DNA of 64,000 bases, from contig NZ_FOBB01000001.1 of NCBI RefSeq assembly GCF_900109685.1, forward strand, positions 868,001 to 932,000, given 5' to 3'. The notes under the pieces are model-generated. The model ran no database searches. It saw nothing but the letters and a program-made list of their open reading frames with translations, and had not been told where the DNA came from. The stretch's first letter is position 1. Each line of letters opens with the position of its first letter. Below, piece by piece: positions 38,466-48,010 of this stretch. This DNA comes from Chitinophaga rupis (GTDB lineage: Bacteria; Bacteroidota; Bacteroidia; Chitinophagales; Chitinophagaceae). The position numbers and the translations under genes were made by a program.

Positions 38466-39266
38466 AGACAGCAAATATTAGTTTGGTAGATGTAATGCGT
38501 TCTGGTTTTACATAGTGATCACTATGCATCTAAATCTCTGGCCAGGTTATGAACGGGGAGTAAGGTTTCAAACGGATCTTAAGTTTCTTACTAGCAGATT
38601 AAATTGAAAACAAATCACAACTTAGCGGTATAGCATTTTTCACAATCTGTTAAAGAAGTGTTATTGTATTCGCGAAACGAAAGTACTCTCAAAAGGGAGG
38701 AAACGAAAATTCATTTCATTCATGTAAGCGCTTTCGTTCAGAGCTATTCATCTACTAACGTTTTGTTCATTTTGTTCATTTCAATATTGTTATGAGAGGA
38801 TATACATCGGGGAGCTCACTTTTATAGAAAGAGAACAGGAGTAAACATGGAAAATGATGTAGGGTTTTATGTAGGGGGGAGGAGTTGCACTAGGGTTGCG
38901 CAGCAATTACGGAGCCTTTTTAGGAGGGAAGCATACCAATAACACCCGAATCGGACTGCCATTAAACTGCTAAAAAAACGCCTGCAATCTTAGCGCAGTT
39001 TCACTACTCATTTTTATAGCTAATAAGAATAGCCGTATCCGTAAATGTAATTACCGGTATCGATTGCAGTAGTTGGGCTCATGCTGTTAGATATAATATT
39101 TCCCTATAAAGCCTTGCAACAATTTAGCAGCCGGTCATATATAACATTTGCTATTACTACTACTGCAGCCGATCTATTTTGCTAAATAAAAATCTAAATG
39201 TGTAATCTATACGTAACTATTCATTGAAATCTAAAGTCAATCACCTAAAATCCATTATTGTTCCCT
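38466..39266. other. long intergenic region between adhesin and NTPase
   Basis: Eight hundred bases without a gene between two divergent genes. It contains the second copy of the 110-bp repeat (38857-38966). Near 38724-38736 is TGTAAGCGCTTTC, reminiscent of a LacI-family site. It must hold the adhesin promoter and the NTPase promoter, but no TAnnTTTG element with a clear -33 partner was found. Confidence 0.55.
38857..38966 (+). repeat. 110-bp dispersed repeat, copy 2
   Basis: Nearly identical to the reverse complement of 901-1010. The first ~80 bases differ at one position (an A where copy 1 has G, in TTACGGAGCC); the last third is more diverged but both end in GCCATTAAA. It is non-coding, in the adhesin/NTPase intergenic region. 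Confidence 0.85.
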
Positions 39267-41831
39267 ATGATAGATCTATCCTATGATTTTATCGTAGCGC
39301 TGCAAAAAGAAGTGCTGTATAGATTTGGCGTGGAAGTAATGTTACCGGGAGATTGTAAGCACCTCTCCCAATCTATCCTGAACGCCACTACTAAGCTGGT
39401 AAGTGAAACCACACTTAAACGTGTATTTGGTTTTGCTGTTGCCCAGCATAGTTTTTCGCGTTATACGCTGAACACCTTATCGCAATACTGCCGGTATAAG
39501 GATTGGGAAGATTTTCAAACCCATCAATACAAACAGCTAAGCGGAGATATCATTGTTGATAACGATAAATGGTCTGATCTTAAGAATAAGGCAGACGCTG
39601 TTTCCTATTATACTATTGTAACCTTAAAGAACCGTTCCGGTATTCCTTTTAACTACACGGTACCACGGCAATACTGTACGGCGCATATTGAACGCTTCCT
39701 GGAAAGCGACTATGCAGCTACTGCGCTTATTGCACCTTCCGGCTGGGGCAAATCCGTCACGCTGGTTCATTTAGCTGAACATTTCTGGTTTGGCCGGGAG
39801 GCCCGTTACAAACAGGATATCTGCTGGTTCATACATGCGCATGCAGCCGGCAGCCTGCTATTAAAAGGATTCTCCCTTTCCTCCTGGCTGGATAACCAGC
39901 TGAATCTTGGCAGCGGTGAAAACTTCCGGGAATACTTTGCACGTAATTTTGATAAGAAGGGCGGCCGCCTGGTGCTGATCATAGACGGCTTTGATGAAAT
40001 AGCCGTGGCCGGCGATAAGCTGCGCCTTATGTACACCAAGCTGGAAGATTTTGTGTATTCCAACGACCTGTTCCCCTGGGTGAAAGTGATCCTTTCTATC
40101 CGTAGCAATACCTGGTCAGAGATCTTCCAGCACTCTGTGCAGTACCCAGCCTTTCGCCGCTACTGGTACGTGGGCGCTGAAATGGATGAAGAAACCAATA
40201 CCAACCTTCCCTTGCTTACTGAACAGGAAGTAAAATCCGTTTTATACAGTCATCAGTTTAACCCGGCTACTGTACGCACTTTCAGCGAGCCGTTCCTGCA
40301 AAAGCTGCGTTACCCTTACTACCTGCAGCTATTTTGCCAGCTGAATGCAGGACCGGATCAATCGTTTGTAGATGAACGCCTGAGCCTTTTTGAGATCGTA
40401 TCGCGGTTTGTACAGCAGCGGGTGTTTAACTCACAGAATAATTCCTTTAAGATCAGGATCCTTGACCAGCTGCTTGCACTGCTGGACTATGGGCGTAACG
40501 GACAGTACACGGATAAGCTGCTGCTGCTTAACCAGCAGGACCTGGCCCTTGCACAAGCGTATAAAGAGCTGCTGGCAGATAATATACTGGTGGAGGAAAA
40601 CCTGAGCCAGGAGATCATGTTCCATGTGAAGGTGCGCTTTGCGCATAACTTTCTGCTGGAATATTTTACTGCTATGCATTTTGTGCGGGAAAGCGGGCAG
40701 CAGCTTACGGACGATACACTGCAACAGATACTTACGCATTTCCCGGCTTCCGCTTACCGGGGCAGCCTGTTTAAATGGCTGCTGCGCTATGCTATGAACC
40801 AGCGGCAAACAGACAGCACGCATAAAATACTTTGCCTGCCGCTTTCCAATCTGGAAAAGTCTATGCTGCTGGAATACCTGGTGCTGCATTACCAGCAGGA
40901 GGGCGACCGGCAACCGGACCTGAAGCATGTTTTTCCGCCCGGTTATTTTAAAAAATACCCGCTGAACAGCTTCATCAGCGATGACTTTTTACACCCCGGC
41001 AAACGCAAGGTGCTTACTACATTGCTTACACTGGCAGAGGGGCCGGAAGATAAGCTGAAGATACGCAGCATCCTGTTCCGCCTGGCGCTGCTGCAGCTGG
41101 ATGCGGAACAGTGCGAGCAGGAGCTGAACAACATTAAAAAGATCTGCGGCAAAGAACCGCAGGATGAAGGGCTGTGGCTAAGCCCCTATGAAATATGCCT
41201 GTTCATTTATGAGTACCTGAAATTCGGGATCGTGAATGAAGGCATCCGTGAAAAGATCTACGATTATGCACGCTACTGGAATGGCAGCAGCCGGCAGTCT
41301 ATTACTGTGGCGCAGGAAATTGTATACCGTAATATGGGATTTATATTCCTGCTGCTGGAAGATTATGAGCACCTGTTTAACTTCAGTAAGCAGCTATTTG
41401 CCTATCACCCTACCCTGCCCTACCGCACTACCGACAGCTTACGCCAGGTACTGCTTTGCTGGCAGGCGTACGCACAGCTGCAGCTGGGACACCCGGACAC
41501 TGCTTCCAGAATATGCCGCCATTTAGACACGGTACAGAGCAAAAATGCTACGGACCGTTACTGTATACGGCATGTGGAAACGCTGCAAAAGATCATTATG
41601 GCGCAGGTGTATAATAACCGGCAGGAGTATAGCAAGGCCCTGCGTGCGGCAGAAGGAGCTATGGAAATTGCGCTGAAGCAGGATCTGAAGCTACTGGCGC
41701 TCCTTAACTTTTCCCTGCTGCGGAAGATCTACAAACAGCTGCAGCTGGAAAAACAGCTGGATCAGGCGCAGCAACAGGTAGAACTTTTCCATAAAAGCAC
41801 CTCCTTTAAACAAACGGCCCGGTTATGGTAA
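39267..41831 (+). CDS. NACHT/STAND-like NTPase with helical repeats
   Basis: About 854 residues. The N-terminal ~95 residues (LSQSILNATTKLVSETTLKR onward) form a helical domain seen in Bacteroidota NTPases. The NTPase core has the P-loop APSGWGKS near residue 153, Walker B LVLIIDGFDEI near 234 and ILSIRSNTW as sensor; residues about 480-854 are helical with TPR character (NRQEYSKALRAAEGAMEIAL). No membrane segment. I start at ATG 39267, not the TTG at 39258. STAND proteins act as signal switches, some in phage defence or programmed death; no effector domain is visible, so the role is open. Confidence 0.75.
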   Translation: MIDLSYDFIVALQKEVLYRFGVEVMLPGDCKHLSQSILNATTKLVSETTLKRVFGFAVAQHSFSRYTLNTLSQYCRYKDWEDFQTHQYKQLSGDIIVDNDKWSDLKNKADAVSYYTIVTLKNRSGIPFNYTVPRQYCTAHIERFLESDYAATALIAPSGWGKSVTLVHLAEHFWFGREARYKQDICWFIHAHAAGSLLLKGFSLSSWLDNQLNLGSGENFREYFARNFDKKGGRLVLIIDGFDEIAVAGDKLRLMYTKLEDFVYSNDLFPWVKVILSIRSNTWSEIFQHSVQYPAFRRYWYVGAEMDEETNTNLPLLTEQEVKSVLYSHQFNPATVRTFSEPFLQKLRYPYYLQLFCQLNAGPDQSFVDERLSLFEIVSRFVQQRVFNSQNNSFKIRILDQLLALLDYGRNGQYTDKLLLLNQQDLALAQAYKELLADNILVEENLSQEIMFHVKVRFAHNFLLEYFTAMHFVRESGQQLTDDTLQQILTHFPASAYRGSLFKWLLRYAMNQRQTDSTHKILCLPLSNLEKSMLLEYLVLHYQQEGDRQPDLKHVFPPGYFKKYPLNSFISDDFLHPGKRKVLTTLLTLAEGPEDKLKIRSILFRLALLQLDAEQCEQELNNIKKICGKEPQDEGLWLSPYEICLFIYEYLKFGIVNEGIREKIYDYARYWNGSSRQSITVAQEIVYRNMGFIFLLLEDYEHLFNFSKQLFAYHPTLPYRTTDSLRQVLLCWQAYAQLQLGHPDTASRICRHLDTVQSKNATDRYCIRHVETLQKIIMAQVYNNRQEYSKALRAAEGAMEIALKQDLKLLALLNFSLLRKIYKQLQLEKQLDQAQQQVELFHKSTSFKQTARLW

Positions 41832-41878
41832 AGAGGTAGAATGATTACATTTGTAATTTACATTTTACCTTCATATGA

Positions 41879-42787
41879 ATGGCGATTGATGAAAGCAGAT
41901 ACTCCGGCCTGCAGCAATTCCTGCTCAACCTTTTGAGCCTGTTAACCGTGCTGCCCCTGGCGCCGTACCTGAACCGGTACCTGCCACAAATAGTGGCTGG
42001 TGGCTGGCACCTGGATATGATGGTGGCCATTATCCTTTCCTTTTTATTTACCCGCCTGCTGTTATGGATCTTTAAACCGCTGATCATACCGGCGTTTTTG
42101 CTGGTGTGCAGCGTACTGGTATTCAACTACTTCACTGATAGCTACAGCTTTGTCAATGTTTTAAATGATTATAAAGGCGTGGTACAGGGCAACTGGGGCG
42201 CTAAGGACAGCAAACAGCTGGACATTTTAAGCCTGTACCCCCGCCGCGTGGAAACCTACCGGGATAAAACCGTACGGGGCATAAAGTCGCGGGTGGATTT
42301 CCAGGATTCTGTGGTTCGCAATTTTTCTGTGCGGCACTCCCTGGAAGATTTTGATGAATATTTTCCAAAGTATGGGAGGGTGGTGCGCTTTCTTTCCCTG
42401 TTCCGCTACATTAACACCCATTTCAAATATGTGCAGGATACCCGGCGCGATGAATATTTTGCCACGGCCCGGGAAACCATCTTAAACGGGCTGGGCGGTG
42501 ATTGTGATGATCACTCCATTCTCATGACAGCCTGCCTGCAATCTATTGGCGCCCAATGCCGTATTGTACTGATACAGGGCCATGCCTACCCGGAATTGTA
42601 TTGCGGTACCAAAGAAGATTTTGAGGCCATGAAGCAGGCTATTATCACGCTTTTTCCCCGGCCGGCCGTAAAGGAAATCTACTATCACGAAATGAAAGGC
42701 ATGTACTGGATAAACCTGGATTATACCGCCCGCCACCCCGGTGGGCCATATATGAATGATAAGGTGTATGCGCTGATAGAATTATGA
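41879..42787 (+). CDS. membrane-anchored transglutaminase-like protein
   Basis: A 302-residue protein: two or three N-terminal membrane helices (about 12-95) and a C-terminal transglutaminase-like domain with the Cys in GGDCDDHSILM, the His in GHAYPEL and the Asp in INLDYT. Such domains act as proteases, cross-linkers or inactive scaffolds at the envelope. All three catalytic residues are present. It begins 47 bp after the NTPase gene on the same strand and may be co-transcribed with it. Confidence 0.82.
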   Translation: MAIDESRYSGLQQFLLNLLSLLTVLPLAPYLNRYLPQIVAGGWHLDMMVAIILSFLFTRLLLWIFKPLIIPAFLLVCSVLVFNYFTDSYSFVNVLNDYKGVVQGNWGAKDSKQLDILSLYPRRVETYRDKTVRGIKSRVDFQDSVVRNFSVRHSLEDFDEYFPKYGRVVRFLSLFRYINTHFKYVQDTRRDEYFATARETILNGLGGDCDDHSILMTACLQSIGAQCRIVLIQGHAYPELYCGTKEDFEAMKQAIITLFPRPAVKEIYYHEMKGMYWINLDYTARHPGGPYMNDKVYALIEL

Positions 42788-43018
42788 GCGCGGCGGCTCA
42801 TAATTCTATCAGCGCGGTCCATGGTCCACGGTCTATAGTCCATTGCCTGGTGCGTATAGCCCGTTGTACCTGGCATGGATAATGGCATGGTTCATATAGC
42901 CAGCTGTTCTATTAAAGCGGTCCACTGCCTGGTTCGTATAGCCGGCTATTAATGCCTGTTAGCGTGCTATTTACAACATTAAAGCAGGCTGTGGACCATG
43001 GACTGTGGACCGTGGACA
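42788..43018. repeat. GGTCCAC-word inverted repeat and TATAGCC direct repeats
   Basis: GGTCCATGGTCCACGG and following bases at 42816-42843 are mirrored, as imperfect reverse complement, at 42991-43017 (GTGGACCATGGACTGTGGAC). Between them the word TGGTKCRTATAGCC occurs three times (about 42848, 42889 and 42931). It fills the spacer before the ClC gene; no ORF is present. Confidence 0.7.
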
Positions 43019-43062
43019 AAGTATGATTAGTGGTGGTCCGCAGGCCACCACTAATCATACTT
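43019..43062 (+). promoter_or_regulatory. 18-bp perfect stem-loop just before the ClC gene
   Basis: AAGTATGATTAGTGGTGG and its exact complement at 43045-43062 flank an 8-nt loop. A TACATTTG -7-like element follows at 43066-43073, only 4 nt before the ATG, so the stem may sit upstream of the transcript start and be an operator, or end the preceding transcript. Confidence 0.6.
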
Positions 43063-43077
43063 TATTACATTTGCATC

Positions 43078-44925
43078 ATGAGCCAATATAGCCGGATACG
43101 GAAATACCATAGCTTTTTCAGATTTAAACAGGATTTTGAACGGTACAGCCTGAAAAAGGCCCGGAGCTACGAGATCATTATTCATTGGCTGCACAGCAAA
43201 ATGAGCCGCACCCAGTTCCTGATGCTGTCCGGTATACTGGTGGGTACCGCTGCCGGGCTGGGCGGGGTGGCACTAAAAATGCTGGTACATTACATCCATT
43301 ACGTTATTACCTATAAAGTACACTTCAGCACACAGATCATATTTTATGCTTTGTTCCCTTTCCTGGGTATTGTGCTTACCACGCTGATGGTGATCTGGTT
43401 CTTCAAAGGGCAGGCGCGTAAAGGTATACCCGCTATCTTGTATGAAATAGCGCAGAACAGCAGCCTGGTGCCGGCTGTTAAAATGTATTCACAGATCTTA
43501 CAAAGTGCGGTAACCGTGGGCCTGGGCGGCTCCGCAGGACTGGAAAGCCCGATAGCCGTAACGGGCGCAGCCATCGGCTCCAACTATGCACGCATTTACC
43601 ATTTAGGCTATAAGGAAAGAACGCTGCTGCTGGCAGCCGGCGCTACGGCCGGTATTGCTGCTGCCTTTAATGCACCCATTGCAGGCATGATGTTCGCGTT
43701 TGAGATCTTGCTCACCGGCGTAGTGTTCTCTGACTTCATTCCACTGATACTGGCGGCCGTATGCGGCAGCCTTTTATCCAAAGTTATTTTGCAGGAGGAG
43801 GTATTGTTCCATTTTCAATCGCGGGAGCCGTTTAACTATCATAACCTTCCCTATTACATTATACTCTCCATCTTATGCGGCTTGTATGCCCGCTACTTTG
43901 TAGTGTTTTCCCAGCGGGTGGAGCATTTTTTTCACCGCCTGCAATGGAGCAAGCTGCAAAAAGCCATGCTGGGCGGCGTGGTGGTAGCGCTGCTGTGTGT
44001 GATCATGCCACCATTGTTCGGGGAGGGCTATACCTCTGTAAAGCTGCTGGTGAATGGCGATGCCGGTAATATTATAGAGCACAGCTTTTTACGGTACGTA
44101 CACCTGGAAAACTGGATCGTGCTGCTGTTTGCAGGCAGCGTATGCCTGCTGAAAGTGTTTGCCACTTCCTTTACCATTCATAGCGGGGGTAATGGCGGTA
44201 ACTTTGCACCATCCTTGTTTGCAGGCGGTTTCCTGGGTTACTTTTTTGCCATGGTTTGCGAGCAGGCAGGCATGAAGGATGTGCCGATGGTGAACCTGGT
44301 AATTGTGGGTATGGCTGGCGTAATGAGCGGTGTGCTGTATGCCCCGCTAACGGCCATTTTCCTGATCGCAGAATCCAGCTCCGGGTACGACCTGTTTATT
44401 CCGCTGATGCTGGTATCCACTATTTCCTTCCTGATAGGCAAATGGTTCTCTCCCATTTCACCGGACCTGAAAGAGCTGGCAGATGCGGGCAAGATCTTTA
44501 CCCGCGAGCATGACCGCAATATATTATCCATCCTGAAAATTGAGGAGCTGATTGAAAAAGATGTGCAGCAGATAGACATACAAGCTTCCCTGCGGCAGCT
44601 GGTGGAGCTGGTGAAACAGGGCAAACGTAATATGGTGGCTGTGGTGAATCAGCAGCAATTCCTGGAAGGTATTATTACACTGGAAGATATACGGCCCATT
44701 ATGTTTAACCCAGCCCTGTACGATACCATGACTGTAAGAGAGCTGATGAAAGCGCCGCCCGCCCTGGTGCACCCGGAGGACAGCGCTTCTTTTGTAATGC
44801 AAAAGCTGGATGAGACGCATAGCTGGAACCTGCCGGTGGTGGAGCAAAATCGACTGCTGGGCTTCGTCTCTAAATCTGGCATTCTGAATCGCTATAGACA
44901 ACTGTTACAAGAATATTCGGATTAA
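43078..44925 (+). CDS. ClC family chloride channel with CBS domains
   Basis: A 615-residue ClC channel or proton/chloride exchanger. The anion-pathway motifs are GGSAGLESPIAVTGAAIGS (the GxExP gating motif) and NGGNFAPSLFAGGFLG. The cytoplasmic C-terminus holds two CBS domains (RNMVAVVNQQQFLEGIITLE and the final ~60 residues), which bind nucleotides. I start at the ATG at 43078 (MSQYSRIRKYH); an earlier ATG at 43030 lies within the hairpin. Transport type is not certain from sequence. Confidence 0.92.
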   Translation: MSQYSRIRKYHSFFRFKQDFERYSLKKARSYEIIIHWLHSKMSRTQFLMLSGILVGTAAGLGGVALKMLVHYIHYVITYKVHFSTQIIFYALFPFLGIVLTTLMVIWFFKGQARKGIPAILYEIAQNSSLVPAVKMYSQILQSAVTVGLGGSAGLESPIAVTGAAIGSNYARIYHLGYKERTLLLAAGATAGIAAAFNAPIAGMMFAFEILLTGVVFSDFIPLILAAVCGSLLSKVILQEEVLFHFQSREPFNYHNLPYYIILSILCGLYARYFVVFSQRVEHFFHRLQWSKLQKAMLGGVVVALLCVIMPPLFGEGYTSVKLLVNGDAGNIIEHSFLRYVHLENWIVLLFAGSVCLLKVFATSFTIHSGGNGGNFAPSLFAGGFLGYFFAMVCEQAGMKDVPMVNLVIVGMAGVMSGVLYAPLTAIFLIAESSSGYDLFIPLMLVSTISFLIGKWFSPISPDLKELADAGKIFTREHDRNILSILKIEELIEKDVQQIDIQASLRQLVELVKQGKRNMVAVVNQQQFLEGIITLEDIRPIMFNPALYDTMTVRELMKAPPALVHPEDSASFVMQKLDETHSWNLPVVEQNRLLGFVSKSGILNRYRQLLQEYSD

Positions 44926-45000
44926 TTAATAATGAATAATTACAGAATTAATAATCAAGCGAAGAGTTTCATCCAGTATTATTAATTATTCATTATTAAT
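44925..45000. repeat. AT-rich inverted repeat between ClC and KefF-like genes
   Basis: ATTAATAATGAATAATTA at 44925-44942 is the exact reverse complement of 44983-45000. The same word makes up the 25-bp inverted repeat at 18200-18276. The left arm starts at the last base of the ClC stop codon. Confidence 0.75.
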
Positions 45001-45014
45001 TGTTAATTTATTGT

Positions 45015-45620
45015 ATGGCCAAAATACTTATTCTCTTCGCGCATCCTGCGCTGGAGAAATCACGCATACATGCAGGCTTGCTAAAGAATATCAAAGGTAC
45101 GCAGGGCGTTACGCTGCATGACCTGTATGAGGTATATCCTGATCTGAATGTGGATGCAGACCGGGAGCAGGCGCTGTTGCTGCAGCACGATATTATTCTT
45201 TTCCAACACCCGTTTTACTGGTACAGCGCACCGGCTATTATTAAGCAGTGGCAGGACCTTGTGCTGGAACACGGCTGGGCCTACGGGCATACGGGCAAAG
45301 CTTTAAGCGGCAAGCGGATGGGCAATGTGATCAGCACCGGCGGCTCGCAGCAGTCCTATACTGTTGGCGGCCATCATGGCTATACCATTCATGATTTCTT
45401 GCTGCCCTTCCGGCAAACAGCCCGCCTTTGCAACATGGAGTATTTACCGCCTTTTGTAATACATGGCACGCACCGCCTGAAGCGGCAGGACCTGCCTTTT
45501 TGCTGCATGCAGTACCGGGAAACGCTGGAAGCACTGCGGGATGATAAGTATACCCCGGCTATGCTGCAGGAAGCCGTGTACCTGAATGACCTGATAGCGC
45601 AAACCAGCGATAGTAACTGA
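45015..45620 (+). CDS. KefF-like NAD(P)H oxidoreductase, potassium-efflux partner
   Basis: About 201 residues of flavodoxin fold, of the KefF/YwrO/NQO1-like group. AKILILFAHPALEKSR is the flavin-binding start, FQHPFYWYSAPAIIKQW and TGGSQQSYT line the FMN site. KefF proteins bind the soluble face of KefC and activate it, and reduce quinones. It stands 84 bp before the KefC-like gene on the same strand, the typical pairing. Start at the ATG at 45015; an upstream ATG in frame at 45000 lies in the repeat. Confidence 0.87.
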   Translation: MAKILILFAHPALEKSRIHAGLLKNIKGTQGVTLHDLYEVYPDLNVDADREQALLLQHDIILFQHPFYWYSAPAIIKQWQDLVLEHGWAYGHTGKALSGKRMGNVISTGGSQQSYTVGGHHGYTIHDFLLPFRQTARLCNMEYLPPFVIHGTHRLKRQDLPFCCMQYRETLEALRDDKYTPAMLQEAVYLNDLIAQTSDSN

Positions 45621-45704
45621 TCACACATGCACCTATGCGGTGATGATTAATGTTTAATATAATAGAGGCAGCAGCCATTTGCCAACCTTCTTAAACCTTT
45701 ACGG

Positions 45705-47642
45705 ATGAACGAGCATTCCTTTTTCTTTACTGCCATGATATACCTGGCCGCAGCGGTAGTATGTGTACCGGTGGCTAAAAAGCTGGGGCTGGGATCTGTG
45801 CTGGGCTACCTGCTGGCCGGTATTTTCATAGGGCCGAATGTAATGGGGTTCATTGGAGCTGAAGGGCAGGACATTCTGCACTTTGCGGAGTTTGGCGTGG
45901 TAATGATGCTGTTCCTGATAGGTATTGAGCTGGAGCCCTCGCTGCTCTGGAAGCTACGCGCGCCTATTGTTGGTTTGGGCGGTATGCAGGTGCTGATCAG
46001 CACCGCTGTGATCTCTGTTATTGCCTGGTGGATGGGGCAGCCCTGGAATGCAGCGCTGGCGCTGGGTATGACTTTCTCCCTCTCCTCTACCGCTATTGTA
46101 TTACAGATCTTGAAAGAAAAAGGCTGGATGCCTTCTGCTGCGGGGCAAAGCGCTTTTTCCGTACTGCTGTTCCAGGATATTGCAGTAATTCCCATGCTGG
46201 CAATTTTTCCCTTACTGGCGCCGGTAGGCGCTGCTACCAGCACCGGCGGGCATACGTTCAGGGATGGCCTGTCCGGCTGGATGCAAACGCTGATGGTGTT
46301 TGGCGCAGTGATCACCATTATACTGGCAGGGCGTTACCTGGTAAGGCCGCTACTGCGGCTGGTGGCACAGGTACGGGTACGGGAGCTGTTCACCACCTTT
46401 GCGCTGCTGCTGGTAGTAGGCATATCCGTACTCATGACCTTAGTGGGCCTGAGCCCTGCGCTGGGCGCATTCTTAGGCGGGGTAGTATTAGCCAACAGCG
46501 AATACCGGCATGAGCTGGAAAGTGATATAGAACCGTTCAAAGGTTTGCTGTTAGGACTGTTCTTTATTGCCGTAGGCGCATCTATAGATTTTCACCTGAT
46601 ACTTTCCCAACCCCTGGTAATGCTGGGATTAGTGCTGGCCCTGATGATGGTGAAATGCCTGATCTTAATGGGACTGGGAAAAGTGTTTAAGCTAAGCACG
46701 GATCAGAACCTGCTGTTTGGCTATAGCTTATCGCAGGTAGGTGAATTTGCTTTTGTGCTGCTGTCCTTTACCCGCCAAACCGGTATACTGCCGGATGCCA
46801 CTGCCAGTATGATGACGGCTGTAGTGGCGCTCAGCATGGCCTTTACGCCGCTGGTAATCCTGCTTTATGAAAAGTTATTGCAGCCCCGCTTTACCATTAC
46901 GGAAAACAGTACCCGCGAGGCAGATGCCATTGATGAAAAGAACCCGGTGATACTGGCGGGCTTTGGAAAAACAGGGAATGTGATCGGCCGCTTTTTGCTG
47001 GCCAATGGTGTGCCCACTACTATTCTGGACCTGGACTCTGACCGCATAGATATGCTGCATAACCTGGGTATACGCGCTTATTACGGGGACGCATCCCGCC
47101 AGGACCTGCTGCATGCTGCCGGTGCAGCAGAGGCTAAAATAATTATTATTGCTACGGACACTATTGACCAAACAACGGAAATAGTGAAAGTGGTGCGACA
47201 GCATTTCCCTAACCTGCAAATGCTGGTAAAGGCAGCTACCATACCGGATACCTTTGACCTGATGGAGCTGGGTGTGCTGCATATTTACCGGGAATCGCTG
47301 GATACTTCCCTGCGCATGGGAGCCGATGCGCTGCATATGCTGGGTTTCCGCGCCTATAACGCGCGCCGGGCTGCCAGCACGTTCCGGCAGCATGATGAAA
47401 AAGCGCTGAAAGAGCTATCGGCCCTGCGCGATGACCGCAAAACCTACCTAAATACTTTTAAGGAACGTATTGAAGAAATGTCCACGCTCATTCAAACAGA
47501 TAAGGTTAAACCCTGGAATGATGAAATACTGAGCTGGGATGAACGCTCCCTGATGGAAGAAGAGGGCAACCCGGAAGTAGGTGAAATCCCGGACACAAAT
47601 AGTAGTGCAGAAATATTGAATGTGAAAAAAGAAAATACGTAG
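45705..47642 (+). CDS. KefB/KefC-type potassium/proton antiporter
   Basis: A 645-residue CPA2 transporter with about 12 membrane helices (residues 5-385) and a cytoplasmic RCK/TrkA-N domain (NPVILAGFGKTGNVIGRFLL is the Rossmann loop; ILDLDSDR follows). KefC systems release K+ during electrophile stress, acidifying the cytoplasm to protect DNA. The Kef regulatory acidic stretch is present as IGIELEPSLLW. The KefF-like gene lies directly upstream, supporting the assignment. Confidence 0.9.
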   Translation: MNEHSFFFTAMIYLAAAVVCVPVAKKLGLGSVLGYLLAGIFIGPNVMGFIGAEGQDILHFAEFGVVMMLFLIGIELEPSLLWKLRAPIVGLGGMQVLISTAVISVIAWWMGQPWNAALALGMTFSLSSTAIVLQILKEKGWMPSAAGQSAFSVLLFQDIAVIPMLAIFPLLAPVGAATSTGGHTFRDGLSGWMQTLMVFGAVITIILAGRYLVRPLLRLVAQVRVRELFTTFALLLVVGISVLMTLVGLSPALGAFLGGVVLANSEYRHELESDIEPFKGLLLGLFFIAVGASIDFHLILSQPLVMLGLVLALMMVKCLILMGLGKVFKLSTDQNLLFGYSLSQVGEFAFVLLSFTRQTGILPDATASMMTAVVALSMAFTPLVILLYEKLLQPRFTITENSTREADAIDEKNPVILAGFGKTGNVIGRFLLANGVPTTILDLDSDRIDMLHNLGIRAYYGDASRQDLLHAAGAAEAKIIIIATDTIDQTTEIVKVVRQHFPNLQMLVKAATIPDTFDLMELGVLHIYRESLDTSLRMGADALHMLGFRAYNARRAASTFRQHDEKALKELSALRDDRKTYLNTFKERIEEMSTLIQTDKVKPWNDEILSWDERSLMEEEGNPEVGEIPDTNSSAEILNVKKENT

Positions 47643-47662
47643 TATTTATTTTCCGCTTCCGG

Positions 47663-47926
47663 TTACTCACCGGTTGCAGTTCCTTCGCCATTTACGTATG
47701 CGGCTATACGCTGCGCTACATCTTCCAGTAAGCCGGCATCTATATTTCCCGCCTGCGCGTGATTGTCTGCAATGGCGCGCGGGTAGCCTTCTTCATCCGG
47801 TTCAAAGGTAATTTCATGCTCCTGTATGATCACCTTATAAACGGTTTTATATTGCTGGTCCCAGGTCTTAACCTCCAGGATATGCGGGTGACCTTTGTAC
47901 TCAAATTTCAGTGTAAAGTTGTCCAC
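47663..47926 (-). CDS. small hypothetical protein, 87 residues
   Basis: A soluble, acidic 87-residue protein (MDNFTLKFEYKGHPHILEVK) with a beta-rich first half and a helical end; no known domain. It is convergent with the KefC-like gene, 20 bp apart, and has a TACTTTTG -7-like element at 47952-47959, 25 nt upstream of the ATG. This supports it as a real gene. Function unknown. Confidence 0.65.
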   Translation of the reverse strand: MDNFTLKFEYKGHPHILEVKTWDQQYKTVYKVIIQEHEITFEPDEEGYPRAIADNHAQAGNIDAGLLEDVAQRIAAYVNGEGTATGE

Positions 47927-48010
47927 GACCGTTAGATTTTTTCTGTTGTTTCAAAAGTAACCGTTTTTATGGTACAAGAGTTGAGGCTATTTAGAAAAAT
48001 CTAAGTGTTT

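Noticed and set aside
901-38966. The 110-bp repeats as ends of a composite transposon
   Set aside because: No transposase or integrase lies between or beside them, no target duplication is visible and the block is full of housekeeping genes.
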